A stretch of 64,000 bases of DNA, from contig NW_026598556.1 of the NCBI RefSeq assembly GCF_029784155.1, positions 1-64,000 on the forward strand, in the 5' to 3' direction. Under the pieces are notes generated by a model that was given only the letters and a program-made list of their open reading frames with translations, had not been told where the DNA came from and searched no databases. Shown piece after piece: positions 1 to 10,700 of the stretch. A program made the position numbers and the translations under genes. The stretch's first letter is position 1. Every line of letters begins with the position of its first letter. Source of the DNA: Uranotaenia lowii. Lineage: Eukaryota; Arthropoda; Insecta; Diptera; Culicidae.

Positions 1-233
1 GATCAATCTGTTGATCACCGTTTTGGGGAAGTCGTTTAGTCTGAGATGTTGGTAAATGAGTTCTGAAATATTCTGTTGTTCGTCGTTTCTTGATAGGATG
101 GCGATTCTGTTTATGAAGTTGTTGGCAACGTTCAACTTGTGGTTGAGTTGATGACACGAGTGCCAATTAAGCATTCTACCGGACGCTATTGGTTTAATGT
201 ACCATTCAGTTTTTAGGTTCTGGGTGGGATCAC
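1..233. repeat. Left arm of 233-bp inverted repeat (Penelope junction)
   Basis: Bases 1-233 are the reverse complement of 795-1027; I saw no mismatch in the stretches compared. The arms are the same RT-to-linker segment of the element in opposite orientation, separated by 561 bp of RT present only on the minus strand. The left arm touches the window edge, so it may be longer. Confidence 0.9.
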
Positions 234-794
234 GTACGACTACCATGTCTAGATACGGAAGGCGGCCATCAACTTCCTTCTCCATCGTAAATTGTAGACG
301 GTTTTCTTGATCGTTAAAGATCTGTAGAACTAAGTCACAGCTGTTTTCCGGAATTGCGAGGAATAAGTCGTCAACATATTTACGGATAATTGGGATTGGA
401 AAAGGAAGCTGGTTGATTGCTCTGGAAATTATCGTGTCGAGAACTAGTTCGGATAGAATCGGGCTTATCGGGCTGCCCATGGCTGTGCCATACTCCTGGA
501 TGTAGTATTTCCCTGCATATTGGAAGTAGGCCGCATCCATCAGAAACTCTACGATTTCGAGAAAGAGGTCGAGGTTGATTGATGTTTTTATTTCTGACCA
601 ATGTTGTATGATGTTGTGTGCAACCAATTTTCGAGGCACGTTGGTGAACAAGGATACTACGTCAAGCGATATGATTATGTATCCGTTCGGGAGGGTTGCG
701 TTATTAATCTCTTCACAGAAATCGAAAGAGTTTTTACAGCTGTACGGACTTGATATGGATTTTTGCAGAATATCACTTATGTATTTGGCTAGAT
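1..794 (-). pseudogene. Penelope-like element reverse transcriptase, inverted partial copy
   Basis: Read on the minus strand this stretch has one open frame that encodes the core of a Penelope-like element (PLE) reverse transcriptase and runs off the left edge. Visible motifs are LAKYISDIL near the start, SLDVVSLFTNVP (motif A with the first catalytic Asp, about 634-669), GTAMGSPISPILSELVL (motif B, about 438-488) and RKYVDDLFL (motif C, YVDD box, about 363-389). The frame then enters the segment shared with the plus-strand piece. PLE reverse transcriptases copy element RNA at chromosomal ends or breaks. No stop was seen in the part I translated, but the N-terminus is missing, so it is a fragment. 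It abuts the plus-strand piece head to head at about 794/795. Confidence 0.85.
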
Positions 795-1027
795 GTGATC
801 CCACCCAGAACCTAAAAACTGAATGGTACATTAAACCAATAGCGTCCGGTAGAATGCTTAATTGGCACTCGTGTCATCAACTCAACCACAAGTTGAACGT
901 TGCCAACAACTTCATAAACAGAATCGCCATCCTATCAAGAAACGACGAACAACAGAATATTTCAGAACTCATTTACCAACATCTCAGACTAAACGACTTC
1001 CCCAAAACGGTGATCAACAGATTGATC
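795..1027. repeat. Right arm of 233-bp inverted repeat (Penelope junction)
   Basis: Partner of 1-233. Position i in the left arm pairs with 1028-i here. The homology ends sharply at 233/795, where the left side continues GTACGAC and the right side begins after GCTAGAT. Confidence 0.9.
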
Positions 1028-1987
1028 AATATGAATAAAATAGTCCAGCAACGAAAACTCAAACAACATCCATCAGCAACCACTCAAACTCCAATCCACA
1101 CGAACGTCAACCATCTAGCTCCTTCTAATCCACGCACCAGCATTCCTCCAACAATATCACAAACGCACCAGCAGGAGAATCCACCCAATAGTATCTTTCA
1201 TCCGCACCATCCAGAATGTTATCACACCCAAATCCACCCAGCTCAACCAAAATCTCCAACAATAGCCAATATTCCTGATCATCAACAGCCGCCGTCTGAA
1301 AGCTCCAACCAACATGCAGATCATGATGTGACGTATCGATCAGTTCCGTACGTACCGATGCTCACTGAACGACTGATACGATGCCTGTCAACCGATTATC
1401 CCACCATCAAAATTACCAGCCGGAGAAATATAACCGTGGGAGATTTGTTCAGCAGGGTGAAAGATCCCAAATGTATTGGTGAAAAATCAAATGTTATTTA
1501 TAAGATCCCGTGTGAAGAACCCTGCCCCAACGTGTACATCGGGCTAACAAGAAACACATTAGACCAACGAATCTCGGGACACCGAAGCAACATCAAAATA
1601 CTACAACAAAAACTAGGAGAAGGAGCGAACAAAACAAAAACTAGGGAAAAAACATCTAACGAAGACATAGAAAACACAAAAAATAGAGAAAAAGATAACA
1701 CAGCTCTGATAGATCACATAATTGCAACAGGTCACACATTCAATCTTGATAAAACCACTATTTTAGATTCTAGTTACAACAAACACACTCTCAACTTTTT
1801 GGAGATGTGCCACATTTTCAACACACCACACACTGTTAACCAGAGAACAGACGTCAAAAACTTGAATGCAATCTTTGCTTCAATCTTGGATATTCTTCAG
1901 AAGTCCAACTATAAGAAAACTACTCAGAAAACCAACAATAATCATAGTACCGTCGAAACAACATTTATACAAAACTCTACCGCATAA
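795..1987 (+). pseudogene. Penelope-like element C-terminal part with GIY-YIG endonuclease
   Basis: The plus-strand frame (about 398 codons from 795) begins inside the RT thumb region with DPTQNLKTEWYIKPIASGRM and passes through a Pro/Gln/His-rich linker. It then gives the linker motif VPYVPMLTERLIRCL and a GIY-YIG endonuclease core: VIYKIPCEEPCPNVYIGLT, then RISGHRSNI, then ALIDHIIATGH and NFLEMCHIFN. In Penelope elements this nuclease nicks the target DNA. The open frame extends upstream to 575, but residues encoded by 575-794 are antisense to the RT of the inverted piece, so that N-terminus is a chance fusion. The true 5' half is missing from this strand. The EN domain itself looks intact. 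Confidence 0.85.
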
Positions 1988-2320
1988 ATTTACCCCTACA
2001 AAATTATATTTCTGGTGAGAATTCAAATTCAAATTCAAATCTCATGACACCTTTTCTTAGTTTTAACGATATTACTTACAGTGAAACTAAAGTGACGAAG
2101 AAATCTAAACAGTACGCTTTTACAAAAGCTGAAACAACGATGCATTTTTGTAAGTAGAATAAGACATAAGATCACACATCACACACAAATTTGTAATTCA
2201 AAACACATTTTAGAATCCCTGAAGATGATATCATACGATATCGAAACGTCGGTGTAAAAATAAACCTCGTTTGTTAAATAAAATTTGGACTGCTTTGCCG
2301 AAAAAAAAAAAAAAAAAAAA
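1988..2320 (+). mobile_element. Penelope-like element 3' tail with poly(A) end
   Basis: Noncoding sequence after the TAA of the EN frame. It contains a short repeated ATTCAAATTCAA run, the hairpin motif at 2218-2254, an AATAAA-like signal near 2277-2283, and ends in a run of 20 A at 2301-2320. This marks the 3' terminus of the retroelement insertion. Confidence 0.65.
2218..2254 (+). other. CCTGAAGATG-hairpin-GAAACGTC motif in Penelope tail
   Basis: A perfect 6-bp stem (GATATC, loop ATAC, GATATC) is flanked by CCTGAAGATGAT and GAAACGTCGG. PLE ends are known to carry hammerhead ribozyme motifs, whose core has CUGAUGA before stem II and GAAA after it. This arrangement resembles a degenerate version, but CTGAAGATGA is not the canonical core, so cleavage activity is doubtful. 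Confidence 0.4.
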
Positions 2321-4800
2321 TTATTCACATTCGAAGTTATTTATTTTAGTCGATTTACACTGAACTTTTTTTTAACTTTTTTTCCTTTTTTTGGTTTTTG
2401 TTTTTTTTTTATTCTCTTTCAAACATTTTTTTTTCTACATTAAAATTTTAATGCTTTGAAAATATTTATTTTAATGTTGTTCCTTTTAATAATTTTTGAA
2501 AATTTTCTGTTTTCTTATTATTTCTTTCCTTTTTGTTTATTTTTATTCTCTAATTAATTCTTGTCCCCTTTCCCCGATTTTCGTTGTATTTTTTTTTTTT
2601 CATTTTTACTTTGAATCAATTCTGTTTTCATTACTTTTTCTTAAAACTTTTTTGTTTTGCTTTTTTTATTTTTTTGGCTTCTTTAATTTTTTTCTTCTTT
2701 TCATTTTTTTTGTTTGCAATTTTTTCCCTTTTTCTGCCTTCCCTCTCTTTTTCTATTTTTTTTTTAACTTTTCCCCTTTTTGTTTTTATTAAATATTTTC
2801 CCCCGTAATGTTTTTTTTATTTTTTAATTTTTTTTTTTGCTTTTAGTTTCTTTTTCCACTTCATCCAATATTTTTTCCGTTTTCCTTTTTTTTCTTCCTC
2901 TTTTATAGGTTGTTTTTCCTTCATTTTTTGTATTTTTCTTATTTTTCTCTTTATTTTTTTTTATTTTCATCTTGCTTTTCGAATGTTTCTTTTTTCTTTT
3001 TCCTTTTTTAAATTTCTTTTGAGTATTAGTTTTTTTTATCCTTTTTCCTTTTTTACCCTTTTAATCTTTTTTTATGTTATCCACTTTGTTCTGTAAATGT
3101 AAAATTACAGGAAAATAAAATCATAAGAATTTTTTTTATTGACTCTTTTGTTGTTTTCTCCTTTTCATTTTTCTGTTTTTCAAAATTTTCACTTTTCTAT
3201 TGCTTTTTCCCTCTTATTTTCTCTTGATTTTTTTACTTTTTCCTTTTTTTATGTTTTTCGATTTATATATTTTTCATTTTACTTTTGGTTTATTTTTCCA
3301 CTTTTTCCATTATTTTCTATATTCCTTTTTTCTTCCTGTTTTATATGCCTTCTATTTTTTCCTCTATGTTTTAAAAAAAAAAATTCTTTCTTATTTTTTA
3401 TTTTCTTTTGATTTTTTATTGTATTTTTAATGTTTATTTCGCTTTTAAAATGTTTCTCTTAGTTTCTTAGAATTAGTTTCCCTTTTTTTATTTTCTGTTT
3501 AGTATTAGTTTCTGTTTTTAATCCTTTTTATGGTTTTCGTTTGATTTTTTTTTTCATTCTTTTATTTTCATCTTTTTTGCCTCTTTATTCTTTGTTGTTT
3601 TTTATATTTTTTTTTGTAGTTTCTCTCGTTTTATTCTTTTTTTGTCTATTTTTCTGTTTTCTAAAACAAACATGAAAAATGAAAGGAAAAAAATCAAAAT
3701 GAAGAAAATATTTTGGATTTTTATTGCTTCTTTTATTTTTTTCTACTTTTCATTTTTCTGTTTTTAATTTTTTCATTTTTTTATTGCCTTTCCTTTTTTT
3801 CCTTCTATTGTTTTTTTTTATTTTCCCCATATTTTTTTGCTTTAAGTTTATTTTCCCACTTCTTCCATTTTTTCTCTTTTCTTTTTTTTCTTACTCTTCT
3901 ATTTGTTTTTTTTTTCACTTTTTTTTTTCAAATTTTCTCTTTCTTATTTTTTATTCTCTCAATATTTTTTGTATTTTTAATATTGATTTCGCTTTGAAAA
4001 TGTTGATCTTTGTTTTTCCCCCTTTTTTTATTTTCTCTTTAGAAAGAGTTTTTTGTTTTTTTTAATATTTTTTCATAATTTTTCTCTTTTCATTCCTTTT
4101 TTCCTATTTTTTCTGTTTTTTTTAAAGAATGAATAAAATGAAAAATGAATGGAAAAAAAATAAAATTATTGAAAATATTTTTTTTTTTATTACTTCTTTT
4201 ATTGTTTTTCTTCTTTTGTTTTTTTCACTTTTTTATTTCCCCCCCCCTCCCCCCCCCCCTTTTTTCTGTTTTTCTAGTTTTCTCTTTTTTTTAATTTTCT
4301 AATATTTTGATTCTTTTTTAATTGCTTTTAGTTTATTTTTCTACCTCTTACATTTTTCTCTTTTTCTTTTTTTTTCTTTCTCCTGCATGTACATTTATAT
4401 TTTATCTCTTTTTTATTAATTGTTTCTTAATTTTTCTTGTATTTTTTATTTTTGTTTCGCTTTTAAAGTGTTTCTTGTTGTATTTTTTCATTTTTTTTCC
4501 TTTTTAATCTTTATTATTAATTCTTTTTGTAATCCTTTCTTTGTTTGTCATTTTCATTTTTTTCTTTGATTTATTTTCACCTTTTTTTCCTTTTTATTCT
4601 TTGTTCTCTTTAATATTTTTTTTAAAATTTTTTCATAATTGCTGCCTTTTCATTTTTTTTTCAATTTTTTTCTGTTTTCTTAAAATATTTAAAAAAAAAA
4701 GTCACTCATTTTGTTTTGTTTTATTTTTTTTTTTTCACTCAAAATTAAAATCTTTTTTGGCATATTTTATGCTTTCTTTTTTCTCTCTTTTTTTTACTTC
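2321..4800. repeat. 2.5-kb T-rich low-complexity tract
   Basis: The plus strand is overwhelmingly T with scattered C and A, broken by short A-rich islands near 3110-3130, 3662-3715 and 4125-4180. Each island is followed by a recognisable block (TTATTGCTTCTTTTATT, then TTTTCATTTTTCTG), so degenerate units of roughly 470-580 bp are repeated. The Phe-rich open frames here are composition artefacts. A C-rich run sits at 4240-4260. Confidence 0.8.
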
Positions 4801-6214
4801 TAAGTATAAGCTAACGTGTTCAAGTGCAGTCCTTCTGCCTGTTAAGAAAACAAGACTTAAAATATATTTAAAGATTTTGAAAGCTACTTGTTTGTATAAG
4901 TGACTTTTTTAGAAAAAAAAACAATTGATCATACTCATCCTCTGATACTGGACCATAAAAGCTTGAAAAATATATGAAACCTAATATTCAGAGTCAGCAT
5001 TAGAATCAGAATTCGAAAGAGAACTTGATAAATGGAAGTGTAATATTCACAGTTGTTTTATTGTTTTAAATTTATACGTTATGTATTTTTTGTATTCGTT
5101 TTCTAGGCTAGAGACGTTAAATTAAAGCATGAATCGCTTGAAAAATTATGTAGCACATTTTTGGCACGTCACCTTCTTTTTTCCAATTGATCATCAACAA
5201 AAACACTCAAAAACCAAACTCAAATGTTCAAGTTCCCACCTATGCCTTCTGTTTACCTTCTGTATTGTTCCCAGAAACTCGATTATTAAAGGGAGTGCTC
5301 TCGATGCAACCCAAACAAAAAGAAGGAAAAAACTCCATCCAACATTGTGAACCCCATCTTACTGTCTCAGTTTCGTCTGTTTTTCGGTTTAATTGTTATG
5401 GTAATCATGCGCTTGCTTGCATAACAACCAAACCAACCATTCTGTGCGTTGATGATGCTTTCGAAAACCAGGCCCCTCAAGTTTTCCGGTCGATGGTAAG
5501 AGAACAACTGTCAACAGAACAGCGATAATCCACCTCGACGCAGCACTTTTCGTCCAAGCGTTGGAATGAAACTCGACAGACAATAAATACCAACCTAACC
5601 TATAATAAAAAGGATGATCCATTATGTACCGCGACGGCCATGATGGATGGAAACTATTCACCAACATTCGCACAGAAACGTCTCTAAAGTCTGAGCGCTG
5701 AAGACTTGCTGTGGAGGGTTGAAGTGTTTGACGATCCAGTTGGACGGTCGAACGAGAGGCTATCCTACATTATAATAGTAGAAAGGAAGTTGGAAACGAA
5801 ACTTCATTTTCATAATTTTCCACTTTTCATCCTTTCGTGGCGCAGCAGCGAGCACTCGAGACGCACCGAGGTTCTCTTCTGTCTGGGTGTCTGTGTTTGC
5901 AAAGTGCTTGGACGTCTTTTGCCATCGAAGGAGATATAGGATTTAGGAAAATACGGGAATCCGGGAGACATCCGCCCCAAACTGTGCCACTTTGGGGCTC
6001 ATTTCCGTTCCAGATTTGGTCCTTAAGTGAATTTGGGCTAGCTAGCTGTGCGGTGAAATTGTGGGAAATGATTGCGTCGCGAATCAATGATAACGAAGAG
6101 GTTTCGTTTAAGATGATACTTAAATTTCTATTTTGATTAAAATTTGTACTCTTCGAGACTCAAAACAACATTAATAATGGAATTGTGAATCGCCATTCGA
6201 ACTGCGTAGAGAAA
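4801..6214. other. No gene recognised
   Basis: Mixed-composition DNA following the T-rich tract. Several short frames exist on both strands (about 5187-5528, 5389-5673, 5837-6136), but they overlap one another, lack domain similarity that I can recognise and have no coherent splice structure. I see no RNA gene. Confidence 0.5.
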
Positions 6215-6440
6215 AGATCGTATAAATTGTCGCCTGAAGTCAGTTTAAATCGGATATGATAGAAAGTTCACCATGTTTGTAAATTTTGAAATGATTTCGC
6301 TTCGCGCGGGTTTCAAGTGAGGAAATCATCATCATGTTCTCTCTGCAACCAGCAGTGCATCCAGATGGCTAAAAATCAGATGAGAATTGAGTAATATTGA
6401 CCAATGAGGGAACTGGAAAATATTGTCGCTGGCAACGATT
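6215..6440 (+). repeat. Interspersed repeat family A, copy 1
   Basis: About 225 bp shared with the reverse complement of 27855-28085. Matching landmarks in order are AGTTTAAATCGGATATGAT, CGCGCGGG, GCAGTGCAT, GCTAAAAATCAGATG, CAATGA and TTGTCGCTGGCAACG. Divergence is substantial, so the family is old. It has no coding content and could be a SINE or MITE. Confidence 0.65.
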
Positions 6441-8739
6441 TTAAGGCTATGAGAGAAAAATCTTGCGAAAAATCAAGCAATCCGTCCGCTAACTGAATCG
6501 TTGATATAAAGTCGAAAATGAAATGTTTTTCAATTTTTTTTTGACTCCCAAATCGATAATTTCCCACGTTTTGTATCTTAGCTGATCATTAGAATTATTG
6601 GCAAAAAGATTGAGATATCTTAATTTTGTAAGGATTTCTTCACTCGACTATATGGGCTTGGCCGGCATCGTTATTGGAACTGGATGTGGGATTTCAAAAG
6701 ATGTTTCAGTTTTGCCAAGGTGTGATATGACAACCAATACTCCTATTTTCTCGCTATCAGGTTTCTCACCGTTGGATGTGATCTCTAGCGGGCATTCACA
6801 CATGGCGACCGTGACAGGAACAGGGTTTTAGGTTTCTGTTCTCAACGCAAATATGTCACGGTCGCCAAATTTATGAGCCCCTATTACTCCTAAAGGTTAT
6901 ACTCATCGGTGTACTTATTTACTGGAATGAGACTGCAAATAAGGCGATGAGTATATGAGTCTTCACAGAGTGAGGTAATCCGAAGGAAAAGGTTCTCTTT
7001 TGTCTAACACACACCTTAAATCACGAGGAAATCAATTAATTTAGTACAACATATGTTTACGTATTTTTTTCAAAGTTCACTAAACGCGATTTTGTGTTTT
7101 ATTATCCTTCAATATAAAACAAAATCGGGTACCAATATCACGTAAACACCTTTCGTCGATAAAACACCATTACCATCAGAAAGCAGTAAATCCCTTTCTT
7201 GCCACAGCTCAGTCATCGTTGTTAAATTTTACTGGGGGTAGCAGATGTAGATTTCATGCGTCTTTATCCTAAAAAGTTCCAGTCAGGCGGCAGCCAAAGC
7301 AATGACTTGCTTTCCTCCCTCAGCATATTGGTGTTGTGCAATCTAGCCGCCAGATGATGGCACATGGCGATGACGATGGTGGATGCTGGAATTTTTGCAG
7401 TGGGCTTCCATTGCTGAAGTTTATAACACCCGGACCTACATGGCATGGATAAGCTCAGTTCCAAGTCGATCCATTGGGTGTGAAATAAAAATAAAGCAAC
7501 AACACCCCCGCTGACGTTGACAGGTGGTAGCCAGCAATAATGTGCAGCTTTTGTGAAGCCTTCCTGTGCATCAGAATGTGTGTTTGAAGCCAAAGTTCAA
7601 TTTTGCTCCTCGCTCAACTAGCAACAACAACGGGGGGTGTTGATTTTAGATTCAAGACAGCAAAGGAAACGTTTTCTCCTTCCCTCCCTAGAGGGAGAGG
7701 ATGATGCTTTTTATCTCCGTTTTGGTTGTTCGTTGCATGTTATCCTGCTCGGTTTCGGGATCAATACGTGCCTGTTGTTTTTACCTTGAGCTTCAACAAT
7801 TCATCAGCCAAGCAAGACAGGATCCGGATTTGCACAAGCTTTTAGGAAAGGTTTCACTACTTTTTCGCTTGTCATTGAATGAAATTTTCTTTCAATTTGA
7901 CCACTTCTTCAAAATCTGACAAAGTGGTAAATTTGGCAAGATTTTTCGAGAACAGCTGACAGGCATTAGTCTTTCTTAATTTCGAGAACTCTTGAGTAAT
8001 CCTCCTAGGAATAAGCTCGTCGATGTGACTCTAGTCGGAGGAGGCAATATGGCGCGTGTCGCGCCACACGACCCACCGATAGGCAAACGCTCGCTCATCT
8101 CATCATCCTTCCGGGAAAAACCCGAAACACAAGAACGGTTCCATCGTTCTCTCTTGAGTGTACAACATCTGCCTCGTACGTCCGAGGATCCGACCAGAGT
8201 CCGAACAAATGTCAATCGGCTGTCTAATTTGGAGAAACATCACTTCAGTTTTTGGGATTTGGCTTCCTTTTTTTTGTTTTTAATTCGTTAAGTGCTCTTG
8301 AGCCATCCTTTGGCTAATTTTAGCATTTTAGGGCGAAATAAGGCGTGGGTCAGTTGCACGGAAATGAGCATTTGATTATTGAAAACCCGTTTGAATTAGC
8401 CTTTTTGTTTTCAAACCAAAGGAATTCGAATATTCAAAATAACTTTCAGCTTCGTAACGTCTTATATCATAAAAAATGCAGTTTGAAAGGTTGTAGATAT
8501 TGCCAATACAGATTTCATAGTTGATTTTGTAACCTTGGATCAAATTTGCCCCTTACATAAACTTTAATTATTTTTATGATTTTGTGTAAAAGACTCAGCC
8601 TTAAAATTAACGTAGAATTATGAACACATTTCTTTTGTTACAAAAGTTTTGTAGATGAACATATTTCTTGTAAGAAGCTACTAGACTCATAGTTCATGCC
8701 GAACAATCCTGTTTCTGTCCCTGATCCTCATCCCGATCA
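6441..8739. other. No gene recognised; several short hairpins
   Basis: Short inverted repeats are visible: GGCGACCGTGACA against TGTCACGGTCGCC (about 6804-6868), ATACTCATCG against CGATGAGTAT (about 6899-6955), and CGATTTTGTGTTTTAT against ATAAAACAAAATCG (about 7088-7127). They look like ends of small decayed elements. The frames at 7264-7593 and 7992-8291 have no recognisable domain. Confidence 0.45.
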
Positions 8740-8880
8740 TTTTAGATTGAACTATAATGATATGATTATATGAATATAAATATGATAGATTCAACTATAA
8801 TAATATGATAGATTCAACTATAATAATATGATATATTTAATTATAAATATGATAGATTCAGTTTTAATTCTATGCTTGAT
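8740..8880. repeat. AT-rich tandem repeat, left array
   Basis: Direct repeats of about 24 bp (GATAGATTCAACTATAATAATAT) in at least three adjacent units, with diverged units on either side. The same word in the opposite orientation (ATAGTTGAATC) makes up the array at 9560-9905. Confidence 0.7.
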
Positions 8881-9559
8881 TCAATGAGGGCAACTAAAAA
8901 TATTGTAAATTTAAATTCTGTTTATATTGGAAGTTATCATATCTTAAGATGATTTTTTCGGAATAATTTTTTGCCTAGGTTTTTTTTCTTTTAATTTATT
9001 ATTTCAGCATTTTGCATCTAGTCCGTTTTAGCCGCCACCATGCTAGAAAAGCTGTCCGAAAATCTCGATATCCTAGTCCTGGTTCCTCTGATGTTGTTCA
9101 TTTTGCAGATGCATTTGCCCAGCAAACTCATCGGTTCCGGAAGACGTCCTTAAAAGTCCGTGCTTCTGCACCCGGCGAAGATTGACCTTGTTAGGAGAAA
9201 CTTCACTCAATATCATGACATCAATCTAAATATCATACGCTGACTTATCAATGCTAGTTTCCTGTGGGATCCTGCCAGGATCAAGTAAAGGAACGTCGAG
9301 ACCCAAGTCGATTTCGCGGGCAGCCAGAGTAGGTGTGCCTTTCCCAATTCCAGGAACTGTCGGCCTACTACACAACGTCTGCCAGGAACTGCTAGAGAAA
9401 AATGGCGCCCTGCCACCGACATCAGAAACTGCCGACCGAGCCCTAAAACAGAACTACGATCACTGTAGGGAATACGTACTTCTCTCACACTTCTGATTTT
9501 TTTAAATTTTTGCTGATGAACACGGATGAACACTATATATCACACAATCAATCATAGAA

Positions 9560-9905
9560 AAAAAAAGTTCTATTTACTATATTTATAGTTCAATACCTAG
9601 AATCAATCATACATTTGTAGTTGAATTTATCATATTTACAGTTGAATCAATTTTACCATTACAATTGAATCTATTGTTTTTATAGTTTAATTTGAGACGT
9701 CAACCAGGAATGTATAGTTGAATCAATTATATTTATAGTTGAATGCCTAAAATCAATCCTACAAAGATAGTTGAATCTATCATATTAACAATTGAATCAA
9801 TTATACCATTACATTTGAATACATTATATTTATAGTAGATTCCGTAAAGTCAATCATCAGTTTGTAGTTGAGTCTATTATATTTATAGTTGGATACGAAA
9901 ACATC
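9560..9905. repeat. AT-rich tandem repeat, right array (opposite orientation)
   Basis: Units built from TATTTATAGTTGAAT and AATCAATCATAC in a higher-order repeat of about 100-150 bp starting near 9577, 9728 and 9826. Together with 8740-8880 it brackets about 680 bp of unrelated sequence. The whole (about 8740-9905) could be one element with long subterminal repeats in opposed orientation. Confidence 0.6.
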
Positions 9906-10061
9906 AACTACACTTTGATGATTGGTATAACCAGCTGAAATAATCAGAACAACTGTGGTCTTTTTTCTCCGTGTTAACTGATTCTGATCCTGTTTCCAAT
10001 GCTGATCCCAATCCTTACACTGATACTAGTCCTGATTTTGATCAATATTCTTTGATTACTA

Positions 10062-10547
10062 TCATTGTTGACGAATCAATCGACGCATAGCATAGCCTGT
10101 AATACCGTTAATTGCTTTTAAGTAATAGATCATTTCATAAAGATGTCTTTTAAATTTAGATGTCTTTTGAAATTTGTTCGAGATGAATGTTCGCACCTCC
10201 ATAGTGTTGCCGTAAGCGCTTTTCTTCATCAAAAGCACCTTTTTGGCCTTCTGGACAAAATTTCGGCTTAGGTTCAGCTTCTTAGCCACATTCCGAACGG
10301 AGGCGTTTGAGTTTCGTCTGAAGGCCCCAACTACGCGGTTGTGATTTTTGGTGTTGTACGGAATACTTTTTCCTTCACTTCTGGGCTTCCAATCAATGGT
10401 CAATCGTTCCTCGAACCGCTTAATCATTCGCGACCCCGTGGAATTCGCGATTCCCAACGTTTTAGCGATGAAACGATGCGAGAGATCCTTGTTCTCGTGG
10501 TGAATGCGCAAGAATTAATCACGCACGAGCTGTTCTTTCGACTCCAT
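10062..10547 (-). pseudogene. Tc1/mariner-type transposase, N-terminal relic
   Basis: On the minus strand a frame beginning MESKEQLVRD has an in-frame TAA at codon 11 and then continues LRIHHENKDLSHRFIAKTLG. It runs through STGSRMIKRFEERLTIDWKP and NASVRNVAKKLNLSRNFVQK, the paired-type helix-turn-helix DNA-binding region of mariner/ITmD37E transposases. After VRTFISNKF the similarity fades and the frame ends at 10062 before any catalytic DDE/D residue. It is therefore dead: premature stop, decayed middle and no catalytic domain. A putative 5' end with GGGTATCCATGAAGAAATTG (minus strand) lies at about 10680-10700. Confidence 0.75.
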
Positions 10548-10700
10548 TTCCGCGAGTTTTGATCAAAGGACTTTAAAAATTGCAGGATGTAAACAATGCA
10601 CTATGAACTAAATCCACCCAAATTTTCATTAAATTCTACCCAACGGTTAAAAAGTTAGAGAAATTTCATAGTATGACAATTTCTTCATGGATACCCTTTG

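Noticed and set aside
2496..4903. Many Phe-rich open frames that look like membrane proteins
   Set aside because: They follow from T-rich composition (TTT = Phe). The frames overlap in several registers and have no start context or splice logic.
9040..9153. 37-codon frame with a strong GCCGCCACCATG start context
   Set aside because: Very short, no recognisable homology, no transcript signals and surrounded by AT-rich repeats; a chance match is likely.
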